Positions 1 through 9,196 of a DNA stretch of 64,000 nt are shown in pieces. Source of the DNA: Haloarcula vallismortis ATCC 29715 (GTDB taxonomy: Archaea; Halobacteriota; Halobacteria; Halobacteriales; Haloarculaceae); contig NZ_AOLQ01000065.1 in NCBI RefSeq assembly GCF_000337775.1, forward strand, positions 238,534-302,533, given 5' to 3'. Numbering within the stretch: position 1 is the first letter of the stretch; every line of letters begins with the position of its first letter. Under the pieces are notes generated by a model. That model searched no databases and was not told the DNA's origin. It worked only from the letters and a program-made list of their open reading frames with translations. A program made the translations under genes and the position numbers.

Positions 1-746
1 TAGTACACTCGCGGGTCGACGTTCCCTTCACGAAGTCGGGTTCCAAGCTCGTCGACGAGTTCGTACAGCCGCTCGAAGTCGGATTCGTCGAGGTCGTCGA
101 CGGCGATGTTGTAGTCGATACCGGCGCGGGTACACAGCTCCTCGCCGTACAGGCCACCGAAGTTCAGCTGTGTCGCCAGCGTCCGGACGAGGTCTGCGTC
201 GGACTCCTCGATGCGGGCGACGAAGCCGTCGTAATCGACGGTCATCGGATTGAACCGCGCCGTCGGGAACTCGTAGGGCGTCCCCGGCGCTACAGTGCGT
301 GATTTGAGCCGGACCGTCTCCAAACAGTCGATGACCTCGCCGTGTTCGTCGAGGACGGCGACGTTCCCGTCGCCGAACAGCTCCGCGACGATGGTGGTCG
401 AGGCGTCCTCGCGGTCGAACTCCAGTTCGATGATGCGGTCGAACTCGAACTGCTCGACGCGGACGAGGTCAGCGCCCGACAGACGGTTCCGGAGCATCAT
501 CGCGAAGTCCGGCGGTCGACCCGGCGCGTCGGGGACGTGGCTCTGGTCGGCAACGTGGGCGCGCTTGACATCGCCGACCTCAATGAGGAACTCGACGCGT
601 CCGCGGTCGAAGTCCCGGAGCTTCAGTCTGACGAGGTCGTCCTCGGGGTAGAGGTACGCCTTGTCGAGCTTCGCGCCCTCGTAACCGGCGAGTTCGCCCT
701 CAAGGGCGGCGAGGTCGACGCTCGTCAGTTCCCGCTTGTGGTCCAT
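1..746 (-). CDS. rqcH: RqcH/NFACT-family ribosome rescue protein (5' part, runs off window)
   Basis: N-terminal 248 residues of an NFACT protein (RqcH, formerly FbpA-like). The family binds the large ribosomal subunit carrying stalled peptidyl-tRNA and, where studied, directs C-terminal tailing of the nascent chain. Visible: start MDHKRELTSVDLAALEGEL, the segment YLYPEDDLVRLKLRD, RPPDFAMMLRNRLSGA and the EFDRIIELEF strand, all typical of the NFACT-N domain. ATG at 746; the reading frame is open to base 1, so the C-terminal coiled coil and NFACT-R domain lie outside. The FAD oxidoreductase gene lies 36 bp upstream on the same strand, so co-transcription is possible. Family assignment is from recognised sequence pattern. 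Confidence 0.88.
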   Translation of the reverse strand, partial: MDHKRELTSVDLAALEGELAGYEGAKLDKAYLYPEDDLVRLKLRDFDRGRVEFLIEVGDVKRAHVADQSHVPDAPGRPPDFAMMLRNRLSGADLVRVEQFEFDRIIELEFDREDASTTIVAELFGDGNVAVLDEHGEVIDCLETVRLKSRTVAPGTPYEFPTARFNPMTVDYDGFVARIEESDADLVRTLATQLNFGGLYGEELCTRAGIDYNIAVDDLDESDFERLYELVDELGTRLREGNVDPRVY

Positions 747-782
747 GTCGGTGGCTGTCGGCGGGCACCCAAAGGCGTTCCG

Positions 783-1817
783 TTACCCACTGTCGGCAAT
801 TGCCTCGCCCGTCTCCAGTCCGTTGCGAAGCGCCGCGTGCAGTCGCCCCTCTCCGGCCACCCAGTCGCCGGCGAAGTGCAGGTCGTGCTCGGCTGCACAC
901 GACAGCAGGTCGTGGTCGACTTCTCCTTCGGGCTGGGAGTAGCGCCAGTGCTGGTGATCCGTCCAGTCCGGGTCGGCCAGCCGGTCGTCATCGAGCAGGC
1001 GCGCTGTCCGCGCGGCGATATCTTCAATGAGCGCGTCGGGATGTTCGTCGTAGTTCGCAATCGACCACGGTTCGTTCATCTGGACCAGCAACAGGGACTC
1101 TCCGTCGGGAACGTGGCCGTCTTTGCATTCCTCGCGACCGATCCAGCCGATATCGTGGTCCTTGTCACTGTTGACCGCAGCGTACCACGGCACGTCGAGT
1201 TCGAAGGGGTAGTGCAGCACCCCCGATATGACCGTTCGATAGGGGACTGCGGCGATTTCCTGCCGAAGGTCACGGCAGTCGCCGTGGTCCCACCGCGACT
1301 GCCCCAGCAGGTCAGCCGTCTGCGGAGCCGGCGGTGTCAGCAGCGCGGCGTCGAAGTGCCCCAGATCCGTTCCGTCGTTGTCTTCGAGCCGCCAGCCGTC
1401 ACGCTGTCGCTCCAGACGTTCGACTCGGACGCCGTTCTCTACCTCAGTGCCGGTCTCGGCGAACAGGCGCTTTGCAAGCTGTGTGATGCCCGCCTCGTAC
1501 GTCCATTTGTGCTCGTCAGCATCCCGACCGGCGTCGATGTCACCGGTCCTGTCGAACGCGTACACCGGCTCCTCGATGTCGACGAGCCCCTCAGTTGGGA
1601 GCGCCTCCGTGACCAGTTCCGTTACGCGGTCGTCGTCGGCTTTGAGATAGTTCGCCCCGTACTCGTACGTGCAGTCGCCGTGCCGTCGGGTCGCGGCGCG
1701 CCCGCAGACGCCGCGGCTTTTCTCAAACACTGTTACATCGACCGCCGCGTCCCGGAGCGCGTACGTTGCCGCCGCACCGGCACCACCGGCACCGACGACT
1801 GCGAGGTTACGAGCCAT
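783..1817 (-). CDS. NAD(P)/FAD-dependent oxidoreductase, renalase/amine-oxidase-like
   Basis: 344-residue flavoprotein. The start opens directly into a Rossmann dinucleotide site, MARNLAVVGAGGAGAA (G9-x-G11-x-x-G14), followed by VTVFEKSRGVCGRAATRR, the ADP-ribose-binding acidic strand end and the Arg-rich GG-like motif of amine oxidase/renalase-type proteins. The C-terminus LHFAGDWVAGEGRLHAAL resembles the closing FAD-binding motif (GD...G) of the family, with the predicted helix after it. I chose the ATG at 1817; an extension of 13 codons upstream has no family resemblance. Substrate unknown. It lies just upstream of rqcH on the same strand. Confidence 0.85.
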   Translation of the reverse strand: MARNLAVVGAGGAGAAATYALRDAAVDVTVFEKSRGVCGRAATRRHGDCTYEYGANYLKADDDRVTELVTEALPTEGLVDIEEPVYAFDRTGDIDAGRDADEHKWTYEAGITQLAKRLFAETGTEVENGVRVERLERQRDGWRLEDNDGTDLGHFDAALLTPPAPQTADLLGQSRWDHGDCRDLRQEIAAVPYRTVISGVLHYPFELDVPWYAAVNSDKDHDIGWIGREECKDGHVPDGESLLLVQMNEPWSIANYDEHPDALIEDIAARTARLLDDDRLADPDWTDHQHWRYSQPEGEVDHDLLSCAAEHDLHFAGDWVAGEGRLHAALRNGLETGEAIADSG

Positions 1818-1888
1818 ACATCCAAGTCGGACGGTACGAGTAAAAATCCACCACACAACCAGTTCGGACCGCCCGCCAGTGGTCCGAT

Positions 1889-3118
1889 TCAGCGTCCCCG
1901 GCCGCGCCAGAGACCCTGACGCGTCCAGCAGATGACAGTGAGTATCGCGATACCGATGCCCACCTGTGAGAGTGTGAACCCCGGGCCCTGCGCCGTGGTT
2001 GTTGTCCGGTCGTCACGGTCAGTTCCGGAAACGGACTGGTTTTCCACTCTGAGCGGGCCAGCCGTCTCGCCGTTGACCCGAACGGTTCCGTTGACCGCCT
2101 CGAACTCGGTCTCGACAACCGTCTCTTCCTCAGGATCGAGTGCCACCCGGTCCGTTGCCACGGGTTCGCCGTCGACCGCCACAGTCAGTGTCTCGTTGGC
2201 CGGTCGGGGCCGGGTGTTCGTTACTGTCGTTCGCACAGTCGTATTGAACCCGGCCCGGACCCAGTCAGCCGACAGCGACGCGTCCGAGACCCGGACATCG
2301 GCGCTGCCCTGCCCGGCGAGAGTGGATGCCCCGTCGGTGCCCGTTTCAGTTGCCGTCCCAGACCCAACAGTTCCGTTCTCGGTACCGGTCGTGTTGTCAG
2401 CAGGCGCACCGCCGCCCGCCGTTTCGTTCCACGTTGTCGTGTTCTCCCTGTCGTCTGCGTCATCGGCGTCGCCGTTACCGGCGTCAGAGTCGCCTCTATC
2501 AGCGCTGTCATCTGCGTCGGTTTGCTTCTGGCTTCCGTTCTCAGTTCGTGTAGGTTCTTCCGTTTCAGTTGACTCCTCGGTCTTGGTAGGTTCTTCTGTC
2601 TCAGTCGGTTCCTCCGTTCCCTCGGTTTCTGTGGGTTCCTCTGTCTCGGTCGGTTCTGCCGTTTCTTCAGTCTCTGTGGGTTCTTCGGTCTCAGTTTGTT
2701 CCTCCGTTTCTTCGGTCTCTGTGGGTTCATCTGTCTCAGTCGGTTGTTCCGTTTCCCCGGTCTCTGTGGGTTCTTCTGTCTCAGTCGGTTCCTCCGTTTC
2801 CTCAGTTTTTGTGGGTTTCTCTGTCTCCGTCGGTTCTGCCGTTTCCTCGGTTTCTGTGGGGCCTTCAGTCTCAGTCTCTTCTTCGGTCTGCTCACCGGCA
2901 TCGGGTGTGTCGGTCTCGTTGACCTGCCCGAGTAGTGTCCCTGTGTGGCGCTCGAGAACAGATGAAACGGTGGGTCCGGGTGTGCTTGCTGTGGCGTCTG
3001 ATCCGCTCTGTGGACTGCCGTCAGAAGCGACTACGCTGCCGACGGCGAAGACGGACGCGAACACAGCGACAGTAAAAACGACAGCAACGACAGTATAGAG
3101 TGTTCGTGCCTCGCTCAT
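1889..3118 (-). CDS. Secreted PGF-CTERM surface protein with Thr/Glu repeat stalk
   Basis: 409 residues. Seen: an N-terminal signal or anchor segment (about residues 8-30, VVAVVFTVAVFASVFAVGS), a long Thr/Glu/Pro stalk (about 65-190) made of 15-residue repeats, an acidic Asp/Asn/Gly region, one CARDB-like beta domain (about 270-365), then a Thr-rich linker and GPGF (378-381) followed by a hydrophobic helix and basic tail. That ending is the PGF-CTERM sorting signal, expected to be cut by archaeosortase A with lipid attachment. The CARDB-like domain closely resembles the last domain of the 1167-aa protein next door (shared ADWVRAGFNT), so the two are related. The Thr-rich stalk is a likely site of O-glycosylation. 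Exact role unknown. Confidence 0.85.
   Translation of the reverse strand: MSEARTLYTVVAVVFTVAVFASVFAVGSVVASDGSPQSGSDATASTPGPTVSSVLERHTGTLLGQVNETDTPDAGEQTEEETETEGPTETEETAEPTETEKPTKTEETEEPTETEEPTETGETEQPTETDEPTETEETEEQTETEEPTETEETAEPTETEEPTETEGTEEPTETEEPTKTEESTETEEPTRTENGSQKQTDADDSADRGDSDAGNGDADDADDRENTTTWNETAGGGAPADNTTGTENGTVGSGTATETGTDGASTLAGQGSADVRVSDASLSADWVRAGFNTTVRTTVTNTRPRPANETLTVAVDGEPVATDRVALDPEEETVVETEFEAVNGTVRVNGETAGPLRVENQSVSGTDRDDRTTTTAQGPGFTLSQVGIGIAILTVICWTRQGLWRGRGR
2560..2890 (-). repeat. 45-bp tandem repeats encoding TE(E)xxEPTETEEPT units
   Basis: Inside the surface-protein gene, about six imperfect 45-bp units encode 15-residue blocks such as TEETEEPTETEEPTE and TEETAEPTETEEPTE. 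The copies differ by synonymous and a few replacement changes (K, Q, D or G for E). The DNA period is an exact multiple of three, so gain or loss of a unit would keep the frame and alter stalk length. Confidence 0.85.
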
Positions 3119-3179
3119 ACAGGAATGTCGGCGAGTAAAGGATTAGTTACGCAGCAGCCAAACCGTCGGTAAGGTCGTC

Positions 3180-6100
3180 CTACACTTGTCGACGGAGTCG
3201 GGCGACACCGGTGATCAGCGCCAACGCGATTGCGACTAGCTGGACAGTGAATCCGGGACCAGACGCTGCGACCGTTTCCGCGGCTGGCTCCGCGCCGCCA
3301 CCGCTTTCACCAGTATCGTCAGCCCCAGAGCCGCCTGTGCCCTGAACGGTCGTCGAGCCGACACGGAGGTCACCGGCACTGACGCCGTTGACTGTGACGG
3401 TGCCCTCGACGGCCTCGAACTCCACTGTCACAGTAGTTTGTTCGCCGGCATTGAGCCGGACAGTCTGAGAGGCGACTGAATCGCCGTCGATAGTGACTGT
3501 CAGTGGCTGCTCAACGGTTTCATCGGTCGGGTTCTCGACTGTCGCTCGCACTGAGGTGTTGAAGCCGGCCCGGACCCAGTCAGCCGTCAGGGACGCGTCA
3601 GTGACGGTTAGTTCGGCGGACGTCGGGGCAGATGCACTCGACGAGGGCCCCACTGTGGTCGCTTGAGTGGACGCATTAGCGACCGGGGAAGCGATAGCAA
3701 TGGTTGCTAGGTTGGACGATGTCACCCGAATCGAGCCGTCTGTTTCGTTGACAGTGCTGGGTAGCTGACTCCAGGACCCGTTGTGGTACTTGTACACCCG
3801 CACGGCATCCATCGACCCGTTGGCCGGAAGCACCGATTCGTCGAGCCGCAGGGTGTACGTCGCCCGGCTGATGGCAGACGCATTCGCACCGGAGGTGACA
3901 GTCACGTACCCGCGCACACCATCTCCCTGAACTGCAGCCATGTCGTTCGGCGTGGCGTGTGGGCCAAGCAGTGTCGTGTTGAACCCATCACTGTCGTTAG
4001 TCACATTGAGCGAGAGCGATGATAGAGTGAACGCTGGCGCGGTCTCGGACGGACCGGAGCGGTTCAGCGACTGGGAGACTGTTGAGTTCGCAGCGTCGGC
4101 AGATATTCGGACAGTGACCCCGCCGTCAATCTGGGACTTCGAGATAGCGGGAGCCTCTGCGCCGCCGCCATCGTCGGTCTCGTCCGGTTCATCATCGAAA
4201 TCGAATCCACCACCACCGCCCCCGCCACCGCCCCCGCCTCCGCCACCGCCACCACTACTGTCTTCAGCTTCGACGGCGAGCGTCTCGGTGAGGGTGTTGC
4301 CAACAGAGAGCGACCGGTTGCCCTCGTTGTCGAAAGAGATACTGAAGAACGCAGTTGCGGTCTCACCGCCGGCAATCGGACCGATGGTTTTGGACTTGAG
4401 CGTCTGATTGTTCGCTGCGAGCGCCGCAGTGTAGTTCCCACTCTCCGTGCCAACATTTGCGACAGTCGCTGTCACATCCACTGACTCACCGGTTTCGACG
4501 GACTGAGTGCTCAGATTTACGTCGCGGACCTCGAACATCGCGGGCTGTGTCACTGAAACGTTTCCGCCGGAATCACCGTTGACCGCCACGTCGTACTCGC
4601 CGCCACTCTCGAAGGCGTAGACGAAGGTGACTTCGGTCTGTTGCCCGCCCGAGAGCGTGACGTTCGTCGTGTCCACGATGTCGTCGTTGGTCTGCAGCCG
4701 GACCGAGGAAGCCCCTGTCTCGTCACCGTTGTTGACGACCGTGGCAGTCACCTCTACGGGTTCGCCTGTCCGAGCGCTCGTCCGGTTCAGTCCGACTGCG
4801 GCCGTGTCGAACGCCGCCGCCTCAGAGACCCGGACCGTCCCGACCCGCTCGCCGTCAAGATCGATAGGGTATGGGCCAACGGCGGTGAACGACTCCGTGA
4901 ACGAGACGGTCGCCGATTCTCCAGGCTCTAGTTGCAGTTCCGTGGTGTCCGTCCGCTCGTCAGCGACGGTAAGCGGGACCTCGTAGGTACCGGCCTGGTC
5001 GCCGGTGTTCGTGACCGTCGCAGTCACCGCAACGCTCTCGCCCTCGCCCACACTCGTCGTGTTCAGCGCCCTGTCGGATACCTCGAACGTCGCTGGCTGC
5101 TCGACTGTGACCGTCTTGGTCTCGCTACCGACCGTGAACTGGTACGTCCCGGGCTCCTCGAACCTGTGCACGTACGTATCCGTCCCGGATTCATCCGGTG
5201 CAAGGTCGAACGAAACGGCGTCTGGGACTTCGTTCTCCGTTTCGACCCAGAACTCCTGCTTTGCGGTCACGGGCCCGTCGTTTCTGGCCGTCACCGTCAG
5301 CTCTGCCGCGTCACCTCGGGTAACCGTTGTTCTGTTCCACCTTGCGTCAGTGACCTGAATATCGGGTTGGCCAACGGTCAGGGTGCCAGCGGTGACCCCG
5401 CCGACTGTAACCTCGTGGTCACCCTCGTCAACAGCTCCGTCGAGTCGATAGCCGAGTGTCTCGTTGACCGTCTCACCGGCTGGAACCGCCACCGACTGCG
5501 TTCCAACCTCTGTACCCCCGACCTCGATAGGCAGGGTAATCGTTCCGGCCTGTCCGCCAGTGTTCTCCACAATCACCCACGTTTCGAGCTTGTTGGACCC
5601 GTGACTACCCGTGTCCGTGTCAGTATTGACCTGGGTGTCCATGAGCCCGGCATCCTGAATCTGGATCGAGCCCTCGTCCGCGACTTCGACAGTCCCGACC
5701 GACTCTCCGTTTATCGTTAGATCGTACGTCCCCGCGCTGTCGAAGTTCGGTGAGAACTCCAGCGTCTTCGTCTCGCCGTTCTCGATTTCGACGGTTCGGT
5801 TGGCGATTTCAGCGCTGTCAGCCTGCAGAACGACGTCCTCCGTCGCTGACCCGTCCCCGTTCCGGGGGTTTTCCATCCGGACAGTTAGATCAACTGGGTC
5901 GCCCGTTACTGTCGATTCGTCGCTTAGCTGCGAGTAATCGACGGTGAACCGCGTCGGCTCCTCGATAGTGATTATCGGGTTCGAGCCGGAACCGTCCTGC
6001 AGTTCGTAGTCCCCGGCAGGCAGGCCGTCGAGATTTCCGGTGTCCAGCGTCCACGAAGTCGTTTCCGTGTCGCTGCTACCGACCTCGACATCGAGTTCGT

Positions 6101-6683
6101 TGGCCATCTGTGATTCCCCCGTATCCGTATTCTTCAGCGTCGGTGTGAGGGTCAGTTCGCCGGTTTTCCCGCCGGTGTTTTCCAGCATGTGAGTTACTTC
6201 GATGGATTCGCCACGCGTGACCGCCGTTCGGTTGACAGCCGTCTCAGTGACCGTGATGCTCGACGGTTCGACGACGGTCACTGTCCCGGCTTGGACATCG
6301 TTAACGACGAGGTCGTACTCACCGGTGTCATCGAGCGCGACAGGAACGGTTTTGGTCGTCTGCTGGCCGCCGGCGAGCGCAACGGTGACTTGCCCGACTT
6401 GCTCGCCGTCCGCTGTGACCGTTACTTGTTTTGTGCCGTCACTGTCTCCGGTGTTCTCAACCGTGAACTCTACCTCGAATTCCCCGTCGGAGACAACCGA
6501 GAACGGCGCGTCGTGCGTCCCAGAACTGTTGGTCTTTGTCGTTGTAGCATCGGTCACTTCGATAGTCGCTGTCTCGTGATTGGATGCTGCCGCAACGCCC
6601 GGCCCGAACACCGGGGCCGTCGACACCGCAACCACAGCCAGTAGCGTCATCGCTGATAGCCACAGGCCCATAATCTTACCCAT
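3180..6683 (-). CDS. Large secreted multi-CARDB surface protein with PGF-pre-PGF domain and PGF-CTERM anchor
   Basis: 1167 residues. Signal peptide (about 1-34, ending FGPGVAAAS). About seven CARDB-like repeats follow, each opening like (F/I)xVxDxxLNxTSVxxGExVxVTATVxNxG and closing with YDLxVNGxxVGTVxV; these are cell-adhesion-type beta domains. A Gly run (about 809-826) and an acidic FDFDDEPDE linker separate them from a PGF-pre-PGF domain (about 850-990, including VRVYKYHNGSWSQLP). One more CARDB-like domain (about 1030-1115) and GPGF (1142-1145) plus hydrophobic helix and RLRRQV tail complete it. Predicted cell-surface, archaeosortase-processed and lipid-anchored, probably glycosylated (many NxT/S). 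ATG at 6683. The 409-aa protein gene lies 61 bp downstream on the same strand; an operon is likely. Ligand unknown. Confidence 0.9.
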   Translation of the reverse strand: MGKIMGLWLSAMTLLAVVAVSTAPVFGPGVAAASNHETATIEVTDATTTKTNSSGTHDAPFSVVSDGEFEVEFTVENTGDSDGTKQVTVTADGEQVGQVTVALAGGQQTTKTVPVALDDTGEYDLVVNDVQAGTVTVVEPSSITVTETAVNRTAVTRGESIEVTHMLENTGGKTGELTLTPTLKNTDTGESQMANELDVEVGSSDTETTSWTLDTGNLDGLPAGDYELQDGSGSNPIITIEEPTRFTVDYSQLSDESTVTGDPVDLTVRMENPRNGDGSATEDVVLQADSAEIANRTVEIENGETKTLEFSPNFDSAGTYDLTINGESVGTVEVADEGSIQIQDAGLMDTQVNTDTDTGSHGSNKLETWVIVENTGGQAGTITLPIEVGGTEVGTQSVAVPAGETVNETLGYRLDGAVDEGDHEVTVGGVTAGTLTVGQPDIQVTDARWNRTTVTRGDAAELTVTARNDGPVTAKQEFWVETENEVPDAVSFDLAPDESGTDTYVHRFEEPGTYQFTVGSETKTVTVEQPATFEVSDRALNTTSVGEGESVAVTATVTNTGDQAGTYEVPLTVADERTDTTELQLEPGESATVSFTESFTAVGPYPIDLDGERVGTVRVSEAAAFDTAAVGLNRTSARTGEPVEVTATVVNNGDETGASSVRLQTNDDIVDTTNVTLSGGQQTEVTFVYAFESGGEYDVAVNGDSGGNVSVTQPAMFEVRDVNLSTQSVETGESVDVTATVANVGTESGNYTAALAANNQTLKSKTIGPIAGGETATAFFSISFDNEGNRSLSVGNTLTETLAVEAEDSSGGGGGGGGGGGGGGGGFDFDDEPDETDDGGGAEAPAISKSQIDGGVTVRISADAANSTVSQSLNRSGPSETAPAFTLSSLSLNVTNDSDGFNTTLLGPHATPNDMAAVQGDGVRGYVTVTSGANASAISRATYTLRLDESVLPANGSMDAVRVYKYHNGSWSQLPSTVNETDGSIRVTSSNLATIAIASPVANASTQATTVGPSSSASAPTSAELTVTDASLTADWVRAGFNTSVRATVENPTDETVEQPLTVTIDGDSVASQTVRLNAGEQTTVTVEFEAVEGTVTVNGVSAGDLRVGSTTVQGTGGSGADDTGESGGGAEPAAETVAASGPGFTVQLVAIALALITGVARLRRQV
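4205..4257. repeat. Run of 16-17 glycine codons (CCN/NGG tract)
   Basis: On the plus strand a continuous ccN-triplet run (ccaccaccaccgcccccgcc and onward) encodes an uninterrupted Gly stretch in the 1167-aa surface protein. Codons are mixed, which limits but does not exclude length change by slippage. The run marks the hinge between the CARDB array and the PGF-pre-PGF domain. Confidence 0.85.
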
Positions 6684-7017
6684 GAGAGGGCCGATGGTAG
6701 TATGGTAATTAGTTAGCAGGAGTGAATCGCAGAGTAAGGTGCTATTATCGCGTTTCCCGACCGCTACCGCCGGTTCTGGACTGATAAACGCTGTGTCCCA
6801 CCATTACACGTAATGGGCTGTTCATCGTACCCAGTACACACGGCTGGTGAGTCGGTATACATATAGTATCTCAAATGATGTCCGTGCTTTCGGTCATCGC
6901 CTGATTTCTGCTGCGCGATGCAGCAACTCCTGCTGGCCAGCCACACAACGACGTTCCGCAGCCAGAATCAGTCGACAGACGCTCGGTCACACATCTAGAC
7001 AGGGGGTCAGAGGGCTA
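6684..7017. other. Intergenic, 334 bp, no gene seen
   Basis: Upstream region of the 1167-aa surface protein and downstream of elp3, both on the minus strand. It is more AT-rich than the genes. Short frames on either strand lack a start region or codon bias. It should hold the promoter of the surface protein pair; I could not single out one TATA box with confidence. Confidence 0.5.
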
Positions 7018-8673
7018 TCAGAGACGCTTGCTTACGTATGGCCCATCCTGCTTGTAGCCCAGTTTCTCTCGGTAGTACTGCCGGACGCCGATACCGGAGA
7101 TGACAGCCAATTTCGGGTAACCGGCGTCTTGGGCCATCCGCTCGGCTTTCTCCAGCAGCTTCTTGCCGTAACCCTTGTGCTGGTGGTCATCGTCGTCACC
7201 CTCCTGCCCGACACCGACGGCGTTACCGTAGACGTGGAGTTCGCGTACGATTGCAGCGTCCTGTAGCTCCCGCCGTACCGGGTCGTTGGGGAACCGAAGC
7301 CGACAGAAGCCGACGAGCACGTCGTTGTCGAAGTCCTCGAAGGAGATGAAGTGCTCCGTGCCGCCACAGGCCTCGTAGGTCATCACGCCGAGTTCGATGT
7401 TCTCGGCGACCTCGTCGCTGTGTCCGGCCTCCCGACAGCGGATGCAGTCACACGTCCAGCCGTGTTCTTCCATGCGCTGCCAGGCGAGCTGTCGGAGGTT
7501 CGACTTCCAGACGCCGCCCTCGATGAAGTCCGCCGGAATGTCCCGCTGGACGCGCTGGAGCCGGGTGTAGCGGGGAATCATGTCCTTGATTTCGGCGACT
7601 AACTCTGCGGCCTCGTCGTTGTCCAGCGGGTCGAACTCGTCTTTTCGCCACCAGTCGTAGGTGACGGTCCCCTCGACGATCAGCGTCGGGTATATCTTGA
7701 GATAGTCGGGCCGCCAGTCGGTCTCATCGAAGATGCGTCGGAAGTCCTCCAGACACATCTCCTTTGACATCCCGGGCTGGCCCGGCATCATGTGGAAGCC
7801 GACCTTGAACCCCGAATCGCGCAGTCGGCGGTTGGCGTCGATGGAAGCCTGAACGCCGTGCCCGCGGTGCATCTCACGGTTGATGCGCTCGAAGGTCGTC
7901 TGGACGCCCACCTCGACCTTCGTCCCGCCGAGGTCGAGCATCCGGTCGATCTGCTCTGGGTCACACCAGTCCGGCTTCGTCTCGAACGTCGTCGCGACGT
8001 TACGGACAGCTGCGGTCTCGTTTTCGGCGATGACGTCCTCAAGATACCGGAATTCGTAGTCGTCCTCGGCGAAACTCACGTCTTCGGCGGGCGTCGGCTC
8101 GGCGTCCACGTCGAAGTCGTTCATCGCCTCTAGCGCCCGCTTGACGAACCACTCCTGATAGTCGTGGCTCCGGGCTGTCATCGTCCCGCCCATCACGATG
8201 AGTTCGGCCTTGTCGACGGGGTGGCCGATCTCCCGTAGCTGGTTGAGCCGAAGCGTGACCTGTCCGTACGGGTCGTAGTCGTTCTGCTCGCCGCGTGCGG
8301 CCGCGGGCTCGTGGCCGGTGTAAGACTGCGCGGAGGAGAACTCGGAGTCGGGGCCGCCGGGACAGTACAGACACTTCCCATGGGGACACCGCTCGGGCGA
8401 CGTCATGATAGCGATGGGGGACACACCCGAGGCAGTCCGGACCGGCTTGCGCTGGAGGACCTCCTCCAGCACTTCGCGGTGCTCCTGTGGCGCGTAATCG
8501 AGCAGCTCGGAGTTTTTCGGCACTTTCGGCGCGGAGTACTCGCGGCAGACGTCAATCTTGGCCGATTCGACGTCGTCGCGTTCGACCTCGCCTGCGAGAA
8601 TCCGGTCGACCAGCTCTGCACACACCTGCTGGAAGGTCTCTGTCTCGTCTGGGTCCGGCGTCTCCGTGCTCAT
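7018..8673 (-). CDS. elp3: Elp3, tRNA U34 carboxymethylation radical SAM/acetyltransferase
   Basis: 551 residues, the normal length for archaeal Elp3. It couples radical SAM chemistry to acetyl transfer to form cm5U at wobble U34 of tRNA. Seen: the radical SAM cluster motif CPHGKCLYC (C96, C101, C104), VIMGGTMTARSHDYQEWFVK, VEVGVQTTFERINREMHRGH and MMPGQPGMSKEM, all highly conserved in Elp3; a Cys-containing zinc segment DCIRCREAGH; and a C-terminal GNAT domain (about 400-551) with the acetyl-CoA loop HKGYGKKLLEKAE and REKLGYKQDGPYVSK. The ATG at 8673 gives the expected N-terminus. Stands alone; archaea lack the eukaryotic Elongator partners. Confidence 0.96.
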   Translation of the reverse strand: MSTETPDPDETETFQQVCAELVDRILAGEVERDDVESAKIDVCREYSAPKVPKNSELLDYAPQEHREVLEEVLQRKPVRTASGVSPIAIMTSPERCPHGKCLYCPGGPDSEFSSAQSYTGHEPAAARGEQNDYDPYGQVTLRLNQLREIGHPVDKAELIVMGGTMTARSHDYQEWFVKRALEAMNDFDVDAEPTPAEDVSFAEDDYEFRYLEDVIAENETAAVRNVATTFETKPDWCDPEQIDRMLDLGGTKVEVGVQTTFERINREMHRGHGVQASIDANRRLRDSGFKVGFHMMPGQPGMSKEMCLEDFRRIFDETDWRPDYLKIYPTLIVEGTVTYDWWRKDEFDPLDNDEAAELVAEIKDMIPRYTRLQRVQRDIPADFIEGGVWKSNLRQLAWQRMEEHGWTCDCIRCREAGHSDEVAENIELGVMTYEACGGTEHFISFEDFDNDVLVGFCRLRFPNDPVRRELQDAAIVRELHVYGNAVGVGQEGDDDDHQHKGYGKKLLEKAERMAQDAGYPKLAVISGIGVRQYYREKLGYKQDGPYVSKRL

Positions 8674-8780
8674 CGGCGTTGTGCGAAATCGGCGTCTCGG
8701 CCGAATAAGCGTGTCGCTCGGGCATCGTCAGCGACGGGGGCGGCCGTGGGGTTCATTGTGCTGTCACACCAAGCCGAAGT

Positions 8781-8915
8781 ATGGGTAGCGAAACGGACGA
8801 CACCGAGAGTCCCGACCGGCCGACCTTCCGCGGCTGCGTGTTCTGTTACAGCGCTGAGTGGGCGTACTACGGTGCGAAGAAGGCAGCCAAGTCCGTCTCA
8901 GGAAGCGGTACGTAG
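8781..8915 (+). CDS. Possible small protein, 44 aa, one CxxC
   Basis: ATG at 8781, stop at 8913-8915, beginning MGSETDDTESPDRPTFRGC. The first half is acidic (typical halophile composition and GC-rich third positions), the second half carries CVFC, two aromatic residues and a Lys-rich tail (GAKKAAKS). A single CxxC is half of a zinc knuckle, so dimerisation would be needed to bind metal. I do not recognise a family. It may be a chance frame; the acidic, Ser/Thr/Asp-rich start is the only positive sign. Confidence 0.3.
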   Translation: MGSETDDTESPDRPTFRGCVFCYSAEWAYYGAKKAAKSVSGSGT

Positions 8916-9185
8916 CGGGTCCGGAGTAGCGGCCGGCGGCGAGTGAGCAGTTGAAACAGCTTCCAGCCCATCAGCTCTTGACCGCAGAGAGCTGTCCCTG
9001 TTATTTCAGTTGATACTGCTGGACCGAGCACTCTACGGGTAGCGTGGCGTACGAGTGCGCGGACACGGTGATCGTGGGCTGAAACCACTATCGGAGATCC
9101 ATGGGTCGCGAGTAACCTGAACCCTCCACCGGTCTGTGAGCGTAAACGGCAGATAGCCCCGGTTTCAGGCGCAGCAACAAGCTGC

Positions 9186-9196
9186 TTTAGTATATA
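9186..9196 (+). promoter_or_regulatory. TATA-like box upstream of the chemotaxis transducer
   Basis: TTTAGTATATA about 85 bp before the transducer ATG at 9278. A start site about 25 bp downstream would give a leader of some 55-60 nt, unlike the leaderless genes elsewhere in this window. Assigned by pattern only. Confidence 0.4.

Noticed and set aside
342..1919. 525-codon plus-strand open frame
   Set aside because: Antisense to rqcH and the FAD oxidoreductase, both with recognisable domains; long antisense frames are expected in high-GC DNA.
1932..3098. 388-codon plus-strand frame rich in Ser and Val
   Set aside because: Reverse complement of the Thr/Glu repeat surface protein; the composition only mirrors its repeats.
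4205..4257. Glycine-codon run taken at first as a possible CRISPR or microsatellite
   Set aside because: It is a coding Gly tract within one open frame; no spacers or flanking repeats.
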